Assembly: GCF_000319305.2 (NCBI RefSeq) | Contig: NZ_AMWJ02000001.1 | Coordinates: 2,891,001 to 2,955,000, forward strand | Reading direction: 5' to 3' | Length of the DNA stretch: 64,000 nt | Source: Pseudomonas bharatica CSV86 | GTDB taxonomy: Bacteria > Pseudomonadota > Gammaproteobacteria > Pseudomonadales > Pseudomonadaceae | Shown: positions 47,003-55,901 of the stretch, piece by piece | How the letters are laid out: each line of letters starts with the position of its first letter | Numbering within the stretch: the first letter of the stretch is position 1 | Notes under the pieces: generated by a model | The model's database searches: none | Seen by the model: the letters and a program-made list of their open reading frames with translations, nothing else | What the model was told of the DNA's origin: nothing | Made by a program: the position numbers and the translations under genes

Positions 47003-48094
47003 TCAGGCGGCCTGCGAACCGATGAAGTTCTTGCCCCGGGCGCCCTGCAGGGCATGGCGGATCATGGCCTGGGCCTGCTCTTCGCTCACCCCGTAGTCGG
47101 CGAACTCGGTCTTGACCCCGAGGCTGTGCAGGAAGTCGCGCAGGCGGGCCTGGGCCTGGTCGAGGTCGGCGCCGAACACCCGTTGCAGGGTCTGGTCGCG
47201 CGCCGCATCGCGCCCCCAGGCCAGGCCTAGGACCCGGGGCAAGGTGAAGGAACAGGCGATGCCGTGGGGCAAGCCGTGGCGCAGGGTCATCTCGTAGGAA
47301 ATGGAATGGGCCAGCGCGGTCTTGGTGTTGGAAAAAGCCATCCCGGCCTTCAGCGCAGCCAGGGCCATGCGCGCGCGCAGATCAGGGTTCTCCAGGTCGC
47401 CGCGCAGGCGCGGCAGGCAGTCGAGGATGTCCTCGATGGCCGAGATGGCAAAGGTGTCGGAAAGCGGGTTGGCGTTGACGTTCCAGATCGCTTCCAGGGC
47501 ATGGGACAGCGCATCGAGGCCGGTGGACACGGTGACCCCTGCCGGCACCGTGAGCATCAGCTCGGGGTCGATCAGCGCCACCCGCGGCCAGGTGCAGTCC
47601 AGATGCAGGGAGTATTTTTTCTGGGCCCCTGCGTCCCATAGGGTTGCCCAGGGCGTGACCTCGCTGCCGGTGCCGGCGGTGGTCGGCGCGGCGATCAGGG
47701 TCTTGCAGCGTGGCGGGGTGAAGGGCTTGCCGGCGGCCAGCAGGCCGAGCAGTTCGTCGAAGCGCCCGGACGCGGTACCGACCATCAGCGCCTTGGCGGT
47801 GTCGATGGCACTGCCGCCACCGACCGCCAGCACCGTTTCGCAGTCGGCGGCTTCGCGCCAGAAAGTTTCATAGGTCGCGCGCAGATGAGCCACGTCGGGG
47901 TTGGGCTGGACATCCTCGACGACATGCACCAGGCGCTCTCCCAGCAGCGCTTCGATCCGCGCCAGCAGGCCGAGGGCACGGGCTTCGGGGAAGATCACCA
48001 GGGCCACGGTCTGGCCCTCGGTCAGTTCGACGATGCGGTTCAGGCTGCCGGCGCCGAAATGACTGGCGACCGGGTTGTGGAAGTAGGCAGGCAT
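47003..48094 (-). CDS. Iron-containing alcohol dehydrogenase, probable phosphonoacetaldehyde reductase/hydroxyethylphosphonate dehydrogenase
   Basis: A 363-residue group III alcohol dehydrogenase. It has the nucleotide motif GGGSAIDTAKAL near 95, APTTAGTGSEVTPWA near 135, and metal ligands in GLDALSHALEA near 190 and the HSISYEMTLRHGLPHG segment near 255. Enzymes of this type next to phosphonate genes are usually assigned to phosphonoacetaldehyde. Here it would link 2-hydroxyethylphosphonate and phosphonoacetaldehyde, feeding PhnX. ATG 48094 has CGGAGA 6 nt upstream. Confidence 0.85.
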   Translation of the reverse strand: MPAYFHNPVASHFGAGSLNRIVELTEGQTVALVIFPEARALGLLARIEALLGERLVHVVEDVQPNPDVAHLRATYETFWREAADCETVLAVGGGSAIDTAKALMVGTASGRFDELLGLLAAGKPFTPPRCKTLIAAPTTAGTGSEVTPWATLWDAGAQKKYSLHLDCTWPRVALIDPELMLTVPAGVTVSTGLDALSHALEAIWNVNANPLSDTFAISAIEDILDCLPRLRGDLENPDLRARMALAALKAGMAFSNTKTALAHSISYEMTLRHGLPHGIACSFTLPRVLGLAWGRDAARDQTLQRVFGADLDQAQARLRDFLHSLGVKTEFADYGVSEEQAQAMIRHALQGARGKNFIGSQAA

Positions 48095-48178
48095 GGTGTC
48101 TCCGTTCTTGTTGTGGGTGCGTGGGCACATCTTCGGTGCCCAGCGGGACCCACTCCAATCGATTGATCCTGGGTAAGC

Positions 48179-48193
48179 ATCGGCCTGGCCGAT
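48179..48193. promoter_or_regulatory. Perfect palindrome between phnE and the Fe-alcohol dehydrogenase
   Basis: ATCGGCC-T-GGCCGAT lies in the 112-nt gap; a second inverted repeat, GCCGGC-TCAGT-GCCGGC, spans the phnE stop (48201-48217). There is no T run on the coding strand. Confidence 0.4.
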
Positions 48194-48206
48194 AGCGGGC
48201 GCCGGC

Positions 48207-49025
48207 TCAGTGCCGGCCGTTGTCCTGGATGGCCTGGCGCAGGCGGCTGGACAGCAGGTCGGCGGCGATCACCATGAGCGTGATGACGATGATGCAGGTG
48301 GCGGTTTCCTGATACTTGAACAGCTTCAGGCTGCTGACCAGTTCGAAGCCCAGGCCGCCGGCGCCGACCATGCCCAGCACCGTGGCCGAACGCAGGTTGA
48401 CCTCGAAGCGATACAGGACCACGGCGATCCAGGCGGTGATCACCTGGGGCAGCACGCCGAAGACGATGACCTGCAATGGCCGCGCTCCGGTGGCACGCAG
48501 GGCTTCCAGCGGCCCCTGGTCGATTTCCTCGATACTTTCGGCGAAGAATTTTCCGAGCATGCCCACACCATGCACCGCCAGGGCCAGCACACCGGGGAAC
48601 GGCCCCAGGCCGACAGCCGACACGAAGACCAGGGCGAGGATCAGTTCGTTGATGCTGCGAATCACGTTCAGGCACTGGCGGGTGCCTTGGTACAGCCAGC
48701 GATTGCCATGCAGGTTGCGCGCAGCCAGGAACGCCAGGGGCACGGCGCAAATGATCGCCAGCAAGGTGCCCCAGATCGCGATCTGCACGGTTTCCAGGGC
48801 CGGCGCCAGCAGGCGCGGCAGGATCTCCGGATCCGGCGGCAGCGAACGGCTGATGAAATCGCCGATCTGCGGCATGCCTGCCGCCAGTTCGCCCCAACTG
48901 AGCTGGGCACCGTCGGCGCTCCAGTGCAGCAGGACCAGCAGCGCCAGCACAAGGCCCGTGCCGAGTGACCAGCCACGCAGGCTGTGCGGTGTCTTGACCA
49001 TCCAGCGGTAATCGCGGGTCGTCAT
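48207..49025 (-). CDS. phnE: Phosphonate ABC transporter permease
   Basis: The 272-residue inner-membrane protein has about six segments and the PhnE-type loop EEIDQGPLEALRATGARPLQ near 165. ATG 49025 follows GGGAGG by 6 nt and sits 1 nt after the phnC stop, so translation is coupled; the longer upstream frame is a shadow of phnC. Confidence 0.93.
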   Translation of the reverse strand: MTTRDYRWMVKTPHSLRGWSLGTGLVLALLVLLHWSADGAQLSWGELAAGMPQIGDFISRSLPPDPEILPRLLAPALETVQIAIWGTLLAIICAVPLAFLAARNLHGNRWLYQGTRQCLNVIRSINELILALVFVSAVGLGPFPGVLALAVHGVGMLGKFFAESIEEIDQGPLEALRATGARPLQVIVFGVLPQVITAWIAVVLYRFEVNLRSATVLGMVGAGGLGFELVSSLKLFKYQETATCIIVITLMVIAADLLSSRLRQAIQDNGRH

Positions 49026-49026
49026 T

Positions 49027-49821
49027 TCAACCTCCCAGGCCATTGGCATAGTGCAGGGTGGCCGGGACGGCGAGGCGGTTCGAGGCGCCCTCCTCCGTCG
49101 TCGGGTAGATACGTTGCAAGGCTGCGTCATCGAGCCCACCGGCATCACCGTCATAGACGAGCCGGCCGTGGGCCAGGCCAACGATGCGGTCGCCGAACTC
49201 CCGTGCGAAATCCACCTGGTGCAGGTTGCACAGCACGGTGATGCCCAGTTCGCGGCTGGCGTCGCGCAGGTACTGCATGACCAGGCGCGCGGTCTTCGGG
49301 TCGAGGCTCGCTACCGGTTCGTCGGCGAGGATCACCCGTGGTTGCTGGGCCAGGGCCCGGGCAATGCCGACCCGCTGCATCTGCCCGCCGGACAGGGCGT
49401 CGGTGCGGGCCGCGGCCTTATGTTCCAGTTCGACCCGGGCCAGGCATTGCCGGGCCAGATCGACATCGGCGCGCCGGAACAACTGCAGCGACGACGCCAG
49501 GGTGGAAACGGCGCCGAGGCGCCCGGTCAGCACGTTCTTCAGCACCGACAGGCGCGGCACCACATTGTGATGCTGGAAAATCATCGCCACCTGGCGGCGC
49601 AGGGCGCGCTCGTCGCGAGCCCGCATCGCGTCGATGCCGGCCACCTGCAACTCACCGCCGTCGGCCCGGGCCAGACGGTTCATGCAGCGCAACAAGGTCG
49701 ATTTGCCGGCGCCGGACTGGCCCAGTACCACAACGAACTGGCCGGCACCGATATCCAGGTCGATGCCGCGCAGCACCGGATTGTCGCCGTACTGCTTGGT
49801 GAGCTGGCGGACGCGGATCAT
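49027..49821 (-). CDS. phnC: Phosphonate ABC transporter ATPase
   Basis: The 264-residue ATPase has Walker A LGQSGAGKST near 35, signature LSGGQMQRVGIARAL near 145, Walker B VILADEPVASLDP and H-loop CNLHQVDFA, which is typical of PhnC. Its start overlaps the phnD stop by 4 nt. Confidence 0.95.
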   Translation of the reverse strand: MIRVRQLTKQYGDNPVLRGIDLDIGAGQFVVVLGQSGAGKSTLLRCMNRLARADGGELQVAGIDAMRARDERALRRQVAMIFQHHNVVPRLSVLKNVLTGRLGAVSTLASSLQLFRRADVDLARQCLARVELEHKAAARTDALSGGQMQRVGIARALAQQPRVILADEPVASLDPKTARLVMQYLRDASRELGITVLCNLHQVDFAREFGDRIVGLAHGRLVYDGDAGGLDDAALQRIYPTTEEGASNRLAVPATLHYANGLGG

Positions 49822-50684
49822 TTCATTTTCCCCAGGTCGAGATCAAGCACCGTGGCGGTGTCGCGGACCACGTCGTAGGCCGCGTCGGTAGTGGGTTGGA
49901 AGCCGTTGAGCATGCCCTGGTCGCCCCAGGGCACGTCCTTGACGTTGGCCAGGGCGGCGGCGAGTTTCTGCTTCAGCGCAGGGTCCAGGTCCTTGCGCCA
50001 GACCATGGGCGACTCGGGGATGTCCGGGGAGGTCCAGATCACCTTCAGCTCGCCCTGCTTCACCGAGCCCTGGGCCAGGGCAGTGGCAAGGATGCGGTCG
50101 GCCACGGCTGCGGCGTCCACCTTGCGGTTGGCCACGGCGAGAATGCTGGCGTCATGGGAGCCGGAGAAGATCATCCGTGAGAAGGTCGTCTCCGGTGTGT
50201 ACCCCGCCTGCTCCAGGCCGGCCTTGGGGAACAGGTGGCCGGAGGCCGAGCTGGGGTCGACGAAAGCGAAGGTATGGCCCTTGAGGTCGGCCAGGCTTTT
50301 TATCGGGCTATCGGCGCGGCTGATGATCAGGCTGTGGTACGCGCTTTTGCCGGTCTTGCGGGTCACCGCCACGGCGAAGGCTTCGGCGCCGGCGACCTGG
50401 TTCGCCAATACGTAGGAGAACGGGCCGAGGTAGGCGACATCGAGCTTCCTGGAGCGCAGCGCCTCGATCACCCCGTTGTAGTCGGTGGCGACGAAGGGCT
50501 TGACCGGCATGCCCAGTTGCGCCTGCAACTGGTCGAGTACCTGCTGGCTGCTCTCGATCATCGACTGGGCGTCTTCGGAAGGAATCAGGCCGATGCGCAG
50601 CGCCTCCTCGGCGTGGATGGAAAGGCTGGTGAACAACGGCAGGGAAAGGCTGGCGGCACACAGCAACTGGCGAAGGCGATTCAT
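49818..50684 (-). CDS. phnD: Phosphonate-binding periplasmic protein
   Basis: The 288-residue protein has the signal peptide MNRLRQLLCAASLSLPLFTS ending near IHA, followed by a PhnD domain (LRIGLIPSEDAQSM, VAYLGPFSYVLA, FVDPSSASGHLFP). The Ser-Ser-Ala-Ser loop and Tyr in YLGPFSY lie where PhnD holds the phosphonate. GGAA lies 6 nt before the ATG. It is the first gene of the leftward phosphonate operon. Confidence 0.95.
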   Translation of the reverse strand: MNRLRQLLCAASLSLPLFTSLSIHAEEALRIGLIPSEDAQSMIESSQQVLDQLQAQLGMPVKPFVATDYNGVIEALRSRKLDVAYLGPFSYVLANQVAGAEAFAVAVTRKTGKSAYHSLIISRADSPIKSLADLKGHTFAFVDPSSASGHLFPKAGLEQAGYTPETTFSRMIFSGSHDASILAVANRKVDAAAVADRILATALAQGSVKQGELKVIWTSPDIPESPMVWRKDLDPALKQKLAAALANVKDVPWGDQGMLNGFQPTTDAAYDVVRDTATVLDLDLGKMK

Positions 50685-50751
50685 GGGCGGTTCCGGGTCG
50701 TGGTGGAGATGGGCCCATCCTCGCCTTGTAATGTGACGGTCATGCCATCGA

Positions 50752-50783
50752 TTCAATATGGCTTTTCTCTAAAAAGTATTGAA
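50752..50783. promoter_or_regulatory. Inverted repeat in the phnD/lysR divergent region
   Basis: TTCAATA (50752-50758) and TATTGAA (50777-50783) are exact partners 18 nt apart, just before the LysR start at 50793. This is a plausible operator shared by the two promoters. Confidence 0.5.
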
Positions 50784-50792
50784 AGGATCAAT

Positions 50793-51665
50793 ATGTCCAA
50801 CAGCAAGCTGCGCGCCTTTCTCGCTGTGGCCCGGCATGGCAGCTTCAGCGCCGGGGCCCGGGCCCTGGGGCTGAGCCAGCCGACCATTACCACCCAGGTG
50901 CAGGCCTTGGAGCGCTCGCACAATCTGGAGCTGTTCCATCGGCGTGGACGACGGGCGGAATTGTCCACGGTGGGTCGGCAGCTGTTGCCGATTGCCCAGC
51001 AGTTGCTGGCCCTTGAGGCCGAGGCCGAGGGACTGCTGAAGGACTCTGGCAGCCTGGTGCGCGGGCAGTTGCGCCTGGGCGCGGTGGGGCCGTTCCATGT
51101 GATCGAGATGGTAGATGCCTACCAGCGCGAGTATCCGCAGATCGAGCTGTCGATCCGGGTCGGCAATTCGGCCTCGGTGCTGGCCGACCTGGAGAACTAT
51201 GTGATCGATGTCGGTGTGCTGGCCGGCCTGCATGAGGATCCGGCCTTTCACGCCACGTTGTACGCCCGGCATCCGGTGATCGTCTTCGCTCACCACCAGC
51301 ATCCGCTGGCCAGGCGCGACAGCGTACGGCTGGAGGAACTCCAGGGACAGCCCATGCTGCGCCGGGAACAGGGCTCGACCACCCGCCTGAACTTCGAAAA
51401 GGCCCTGGCCGAGCGCGAGGTGACACCGCGCATGCTGATGGAAATCGGCAGCCGGGAAGCCCTGCGCGAGGCGGTGGTGCGCGGGATCGGGCTGGGGGTG
51501 GTGTCGGAGGCGGAGTTCATTCCGGGGCCGCAGTTGAAGGCGATCAGGATCGAGGGGGATCCGGTGTTTACCGAGACCTACCTGTATTGCCTGGCGGAAC
51601 GGCGGACGAGCCAGGTGGTGGAGACATTTCTGCGGTGTGCGGATCAGGCTCGGCTGAGGAGATGA
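50793..51665 (+). CDS. LysR-family regulator divergent from the phosphonate operon
   Basis: The 290-residue protein has HTH GSFSAGARALGLSQPTITTQ at about 18-37 and a standard effector domain. ATG 50793 is preceded by AAAGGA; an upstream frame to 50235 is antisense to phnD and was discarded. Its position strongly suggests control of phnDCE and the downstream genes. It resembles the LysR inside the operon. Confidence 0.92.
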   Translation: MSNSKLRAFLAVARHGSFSAGARALGLSQPTITTQVQALERSHNLELFHRRGRRAELSTVGRQLLPIAQQLLALEAEAEGLLKDSGSLVRGQLRLGAVGPFHVIEMVDAYQREYPQIELSIRVGNSASVLADLENYVIDVGVLAGLHEDPAFHATLYARHPVIVFAHHQHPLARRDSVRLEELQGQPMLRREQGSTTRLNFEKALAEREVTPRMLMEIGSREALREAVVRGIGLGVVSEAEFIPGPQLKAIRIEGDPVFTETYLYCLAERRTSQVVETFLRCADQARLRR

Positions 51666-51676
51666 TGGTGTCAGTC

Positions 51677-51763
51677 CGGGCCCTATCGCTGGCAAGCCAG
51701 CTCCCACAGGGTCCGAGTCGCTGCAAAACCCTGTGGGAGCTGGCTTGCCAGCGATAGGGCCCT
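51677..51763. repeat. REP pair, nearly perfect
   Basis: Reverse REP 51677-51712 and forward REP 51729-51763; both end with the variant CGATAGGGCC instead of CGATGAGGCC. It lies between convergent-to-tandem genes in a 184-nt gap with no other feature. Confidence 0.9.
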
Positions 51764-51849
51764 GACTGACAACAGCAAATCCGGCTAGGCTGCCCTTCTC
51801 GAAATCCCCGAACCTGTGCCCATCGCAAGCCACACCACCCGGTACCCAC

Positions 51850-52707
51850 ATGATGTCCACCTCCTACACCGCCCGCTTCAGCGCCGTCCTCGCCTACATC
51901 GATGCCAACCTCGAAGGCGATCTGTCCGTGAAGGCCCTGAGCCAGGTGGCGCACTTCTCGACCTACCACTTCCATCGCCAGTTCAGCGCTTTCGTCGGCG
52001 TGCCGGTTGCCCGCTATGTGCAACTGATGCGCCTGCGCCGCGCGGCCCGGCGCCTGGCAGGTCAGGCGGAGTATTCGGTGCTGGAAGCGGCGCTGGACGC
52101 CGGGTTCGACAGCCCGGAGGCCTTCAGCCGGGCCTTCCGCCGGGATTTCGGGACCAGCCCCAGCGCCTTTCGCCAGAACCCGGAATGGCAGGTGTGGAAT
52201 GCGGTGTTCGCCATCCCCCACTTTTCGAGGAACATCAGCATGCAAGTGAAGATCGTAGAGTTTGCCGAAGTCCGCGTCGCCGCCCTGGAACACCTGGGCC
52301 CGCCCGGCCTGGTCCAGGACACCGTGCGCCGCTTCATCGACTGGCGGATGCACAGCGGCCAGTCGCCGGTGGCATCGAGCCGCACCTTCGGTATCCCCTT
52401 CAACAACCCGGATACCACGCCGCCCGAGGAATTCCGCTTCGCCGTCTGTGGCGAGATCGATGAAGCGGTCAGGCCCAACGACACAGGCGTCGGCGAGTTG
52501 CGTATCGCCGGTGGCCGCTACGCAGTGGTCCGCCATCACGGCTCGCCGGACCATATCGGCGAAACCATCTACCCGGTCTACCGTGACTGGTTGCCGGCAA
52601 GCGGCGAGGAACTGCGCGACCAGCCGCTGTTCTTCCACTACCTCAGCGTGTTCCCGCAGACCCCGCTGGAGCAGTGGCAGACGGATATCTACGTGCCCTT
52701 GCAGTAG
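51850..52707 (+). CDS. AraC-family regulator with GyrI-like ligand domain
   Basis: The 285-residue protein has an N-terminal AraC double HTH (about 10-108, with HFSTYHFHRQFSAFVG and AGFDSPEAFSRAFRRDFG). A GyrI/SOUL-like domain follows (about 130-285: VKIVEFAEVRVAALEHLGP, GGRYAVVRHHG). The Rob/SoxS-plus-GyrI layout usually senses hydrophobic small molecules and controls efflux or stress genes. It converges with the binding-protein gene 5 nt away; no obvious target is adjacent. Confidence 0.9.
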   Translation: MMSTSYTARFSAVLAYIDANLEGDLSVKALSQVAHFSTYHFHRQFSAFVGVPVARYVQLMRLRRAARRLAGQAEYSVLEAALDAGFDSPEAFSRAFRRDFGTSPSAFRQNPEWQVWNAVFAIPHFSRNISMQVKIVEFAEVRVAALEHLGPPGLVQDTVRRFIDWRMHSGQSPVASSRTFGIPFNNPDTTPPEEFRFAVCGEIDEAVRPNDTGVGELRIAGGRYAVVRHHGSPDHIGETIYPVYRDWLPASGEELRDQPLFFHYLSVFPQTPLEQWQTDIYVPLQ

Positions 52708-52712
52708 CGCCG

Positions 52713-53798
52713 TCAACTGGCGGTCTTGAACCTGGTCCAGGCACGCATCCGTGCACGCATGTCCGACTGCGGGATGTCCTTGCCGGGAATCAGGCGGGCA
52801 AAGGCGCTTTCATCAGGGTAGATATCCGGGTTGTCGCGCATCTTCGGATCGACCTGCGCCCGCGCCTTGACGCTGGACGTCGGGTAACCGGTGAACGTGC
52901 TGATCGCCGCCATGTTCTGCGGGCGCATGACGAAGTTGATGAAGGCGTAGGCGTACTCCGGATGCCGGGCGTCCACCGGGATCGCCATGTTGTCCATCCA
53001 TACCGTGGTGCCCTCGCGGGGGATGCGGTACTGGAAGCTGGCCGGCTTGCCGGCGGCGTCGGCGGCGCGCTGGGCTTGGGTCATGTCGCCGCTGTAGCCG
53101 AGGGACAGGCACAGATTGCCGTTGACCAGGTCGGTGACCGGCTGCGACTGGAACTTGCGGATATAGGGACGCACCTTCATCAGCAGCTCGCTGGCGGCGG
53201 CCAGGTCTTCCGGCCTGGCGCTGCGCGGCTCGCGGCCGAGGTAGTTGAGCACCACCGCCAGCACCTCGTCCGGCGAATCGATCACCGAGATCCCGCAGTC
53301 GGCGAATTTGGCCGCGTACTCTGGCTTGAACAGCAGGTCGAGGCTGTTGACCGGGGCGTCGGGCATGCGCTTGCGGATCATCTCGTCATTCCAGGTCAGG
53401 CCGATGCTGCCCCAGGTATAGGGCACCGTGGCCGCCGCCGAGTGCGGGTAGTGCTCGCGCAACCGGCGCAGGCCCGGCTCGATATCCGCCAGCGCCTCGA
53501 TCTTCGCCGGGTCGAGCTTTTGCAGGCTGCCGGCACGCATCAGGCGCTCGGCCACGGTGTCGCCCGGGAAGATCAGGTCATAGCCGCTGCCGGAGGTCAT
53601 CAGCTTGGCCTCCAGCACCTCGCTGCTGTCCATCACGTCGTAGATCACCTTGATCCCGGTTTCGGCAGTGAAACGCGCCAGGGTGTCCTCGGCGAAATAA
53701 TCGGACCAGTTGTACAGGCGCAGCAGCTTGTCCTGGTCGTCGGCCTGGACCGTACCAAGGCACAGGGACAGGCCGATCACACTAAGCAGACGTTTCAT
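52713..53798 (-). CDS. Polyamine ABC transporter periplasmic binding protein (PotF/SpuD-like)
   Basis: The 361-residue protein has signal peptide MKRLLSVIGLSLCLGTVQA and a PotD/PotF-type mature part (LRLYNWSDYFAEDTLARFT, DLIFPGDTVAERL, TVPYTWGSIGLTWN). GGGAGGTG lies 5 nt before ATG 53798, 1 nt after the aguB stop. No permease or ATPase for it is present, so it may serve an importer encoded elsewhere, and it is co-transcribed with agmatine genes. Confidence 0.92.
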   Translation of the reverse strand: MKRLLSVIGLSLCLGTVQADDQDKLLRLYNWSDYFAEDTLARFTAETGIKVIYDVMDSSEVLEAKLMTSGSGYDLIFPGDTVAERLMRAGSLQKLDPAKIEALADIEPGLRRLREHYPHSAAATVPYTWGSIGLTWNDEMIRKRMPDAPVNSLDLLFKPEYAAKFADCGISVIDSPDEVLAVVLNYLGREPRSARPEDLAAASELLMKVRPYIRKFQSQPVTDLVNGNLCLSLGYSGDMTQAQRAADAAGKPASFQYRIPREGTTVWMDNMAIPVDARHPEYAYAFINFVMRPQNMAAISTFTGYPTSSVKARAQVDPKMRDNPDIYPDESAFARLIPGKDIPQSDMRARMRAWTRFKTAS

Positions 53799-53799
53799 C

Positions 53800-54708
53800 T
53801 CACACCTCCCGGGCAGGACGCCAGACGCTGGTCGAACCACCGTCGAGGCTGAGCAGGGTGCCGTACATTTCCGGCCGGCGGTCGCGGAAGATGCCCCAGG
53901 TCAGGCGCTCTTCGCGCATGGCCGCGAGGTCCAGGGTGCGCATCAGCACGCCGGGCGTTTCGCGGTCGGCCTCGGCCAGCAGCTTGCCCTTGTGGTCGCT
54001 GATGAAGGACGAGCCGTAGAAATCCATGTGCAACCCGGGATCACCGGTCGCCACCTCGCGACCGATGCGGTTGGCGGCCACCACCGGCAGCAGGTTGGCC
54101 GCGGCATGCCCGCGCATGGTCATCTGCCAGTGATCGCGGGAGTCGAAGGCGGCAGCACCCGGTTCGGAACCGATCGCCGTGGGGAACAGCAGCACCTCGG
54201 CGCCCATCAGCGCCAGGCTGCGCGCGGTTTCCGGGAACCACTGGTCCCAGCAGATGCCGATGCCAAGGCGGCCGAAGGCGGTGTCCCAGACGCGGAAGCC
54301 GGTATCGCCGGGGCTGAAGTATTCCTTCTCCTGGTAGCCGACGGCGTTGGGGATATGGGTCTTGCGGTAGACGCCGAGCAGGCGGCCATCGGCGTCGGCC
54401 ACGCTAAGGGAATTGAAGAAGGCATTGCCGGCTTTCTCGTACCAGCTCAGCGGCAGCACCACGCCCAGTTCCCGGGCCAGCGCGGCGAAACGCTGGAGCA
54501 CCCGACTGTGGGCATATTCCTCGGCCAGGGCGAGATGCTTGTGGTCCTGCTCGATGCAGAAATACGGAGTAGCGAACAGCTCCTGCAAGAGGATTACCTG
54601 GGCGCCCTGGGCGGCGGCATCGCGTACCAGTTGTTCGGCACGGTCGAGGTTGTCGTTCAGGTCCCAGGTGCATGGCATCTGGGTGGTGGCAATAGTGAGA
54701 AAGGTCAT
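53800..54708 (-). CDS. aguB: N-carbamoylputrescine amidase
   Basis: The 302-residue nitrilase-superfamily enzyme has the Glu in LLQELFATPYFC near 42, the Lys in VYRKTHIPNAVGYQEKEYF near 120 and the Cys in IGICWDQWFPE near 156, forming the catalytic triad. It converts N-carbamoylputrescine to putrescine, CO2 and ammonia. It overlaps aguA by 4 nt. Confidence 0.95.
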   Translation of the reverse strand: MTFLTIATTQMPCTWDLNDNLDRAEQLVRDAAAQGAQVILLQELFATPYFCIEQDHKHLALAEEYAHSRVLQRFAALARELGVVLPLSWYEKAGNAFFNSLSVADADGRLLGVYRKTHIPNAVGYQEKEYFSPGDTGFRVWDTAFGRLGIGICWDQWFPETARSLALMGAEVLLFPTAIGSEPGAAAFDSRDHWQMTMRGHAAANLLPVVAANRIGREVATGDPGLHMDFYGSSFISDHKGKLLAEADRETPGVLMRTLDLAAMREERLTWGIFRDRRPEMYGTLLSLDGGSTSVWRPAREV

Positions 54709-55766
54709 GCTGCTTCCCTCTTCAATGGCCAGGCCGGCTGTTGCTGGGTGATGCAGTGCACGCCACCGCCGCCATGGGCCAGATGCTCGATGCGCACCGG
54801 CACTACTTCACGATCGGGGAAGGCCCCGGCCAGCACTCGCGCCGCGTCACGATCGGCCTCGATGCCGTAGGCCGGCATGATGATCGCGCCGTTGGCGATG
54901 TAGAAATTGGTGTACGAGGCGCAGAACACCTCGGCCTCCGGGTCCACGGCAGCGCTGGCTTCGTACAGGTCGATCAGCTCGAAGCTGCGCCCTTGGGCAT
55001 CCCGTGTCAGGGACAGGGCACGACGGTTTTCCCGCACCACTTCGGCGTACACCGAATCGCGGTCATGGGTCGCATCCACCAGCAGCACGCCAGGGCGGGC
55101 GAAGGCGCAGACGCCATCGACATGGCCGTCGGTCATATCGCCGGTGACGTACTTCGGGTCACCCGGCAGCCAGATCGTCTTCTTCACGCCAAGCAGGCGG
55201 GCGAAGAGTTCCTCGGCGTCGGCCTTGTCCAGCCCCGGGTTGCGATTGGGGTTGAGCAGCACCGACTCGGTAGTGACCAGGGTGCCTTCGCCATCGACAT
55301 GGATGGCCCCGCCTTCGTTGGCCAGCCAGGTGCCAAAGCAGTCCAGGCCCATGCCGTTGAGCACACGCCGGGCCAGGCCTTCGTCCATGCCATGGGCCGA
55401 CTTGCCGCCCCAGGCATTGAAGCGCCAGCTGACGCCGGCCAGGCCGTGCTGCGGGTGGCAAATGAAGGTTGGCCCGGAATCGCGGCACCAGCTGTCGTCC
55501 ACCGGCTGCTCGATCAACTCGACATTCGCCCCGCACAACCCGGCGGCGCGGGCCCGGGCGCCGAGGGCGACCACCAGTTTCACCGGCTCGAAGCGGGCGA
55601 TGGCATTGGCGACCCGGGCGAAGTCTTCCTGCACCTGCTCCAGGCGCACGCTCCAGGTGCTCTCCCACAAGGCCCGGTTATGCGGCCAGACCATCCAGGT
55701 CGCGGCATGGGGCGCCCACTCCGCGGGCATCATCCAACCAGTGCTTCGATCGCCGTTGCACATCAT
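54705..55766 (-). CDS. aguA: Agmatine deiminase
   Basis: The 353-residue peptidylarginine-deiminase-type enzyme has the DDSWCRDSGPTF motif near 93 and a catalytic Cys 338 in GGGGVHCITQQQP; the substrate motif GGAIHVDGEG is also present. It turns agmatine into N-carbamoylputrescine and ammonia. ATG 55766 is chosen (AAGGTGG 7 nt upstream) over a TTG 6 nt earlier. It is first in the aguA-aguB-binding protein operon. Confidence 0.95.
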   Translation of the reverse strand: MMCNGDRSTGWMMPAEWAPHAATWMVWPHNRALWESTWSVRLEQVQEDFARVANAIARFEPVKLVVALGARARAAGLCGANVELIEQPVDDSWCRDSGPTFICHPQHGLAGVSWRFNAWGGKSAHGMDEGLARRVLNGMGLDCFGTWLANEGGAIHVDGEGTLVTTESVLLNPNRNPGLDKADAEELFARLLGVKKTIWLPGDPKYVTGDMTDGHVDGVCAFARPGVLLVDATHDRDSVYAEVVRENRRALSLTRDAQGRSFELIDLYEASAAVDPEAEVFCASYTNFYIANGAIIMPAYGIEADRDAARVLAGAFPDREVVPVRIEHLAHGGGGVHCITQQQPAWPLKREAA

Positions 55767-55783
55767 GCTCAATCCACCTTCAG

Positions 55784-55805
55784 TTAAGTATTTTTTATGA
55801 CTTAA
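55784..55805. promoter_or_regulatory. Palindrome between aguA and its divergent lysR
   Basis: TTAAGT and ACTTAA flank a 10-nt AT-rich centre, a form compatible with a LysR-type site close to the aguA start. Confidence 0.5.
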
Positions 55806-55901
55806 ATCCGCTGTTGCGGAATGAATGTCATGCTATGGCGCAGACTGAGCAGCAACAAACGATGGATTTAGCCGACAACTGATTAGCAGGACTTATCAAT
55901 C

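Noticed and set aside
50235..50792. N-terminal extension of the LysR frame
   Set aside because: It is antisense to phnD; the conserved LysR N-terminus begins at 50793 with a ribosome site.
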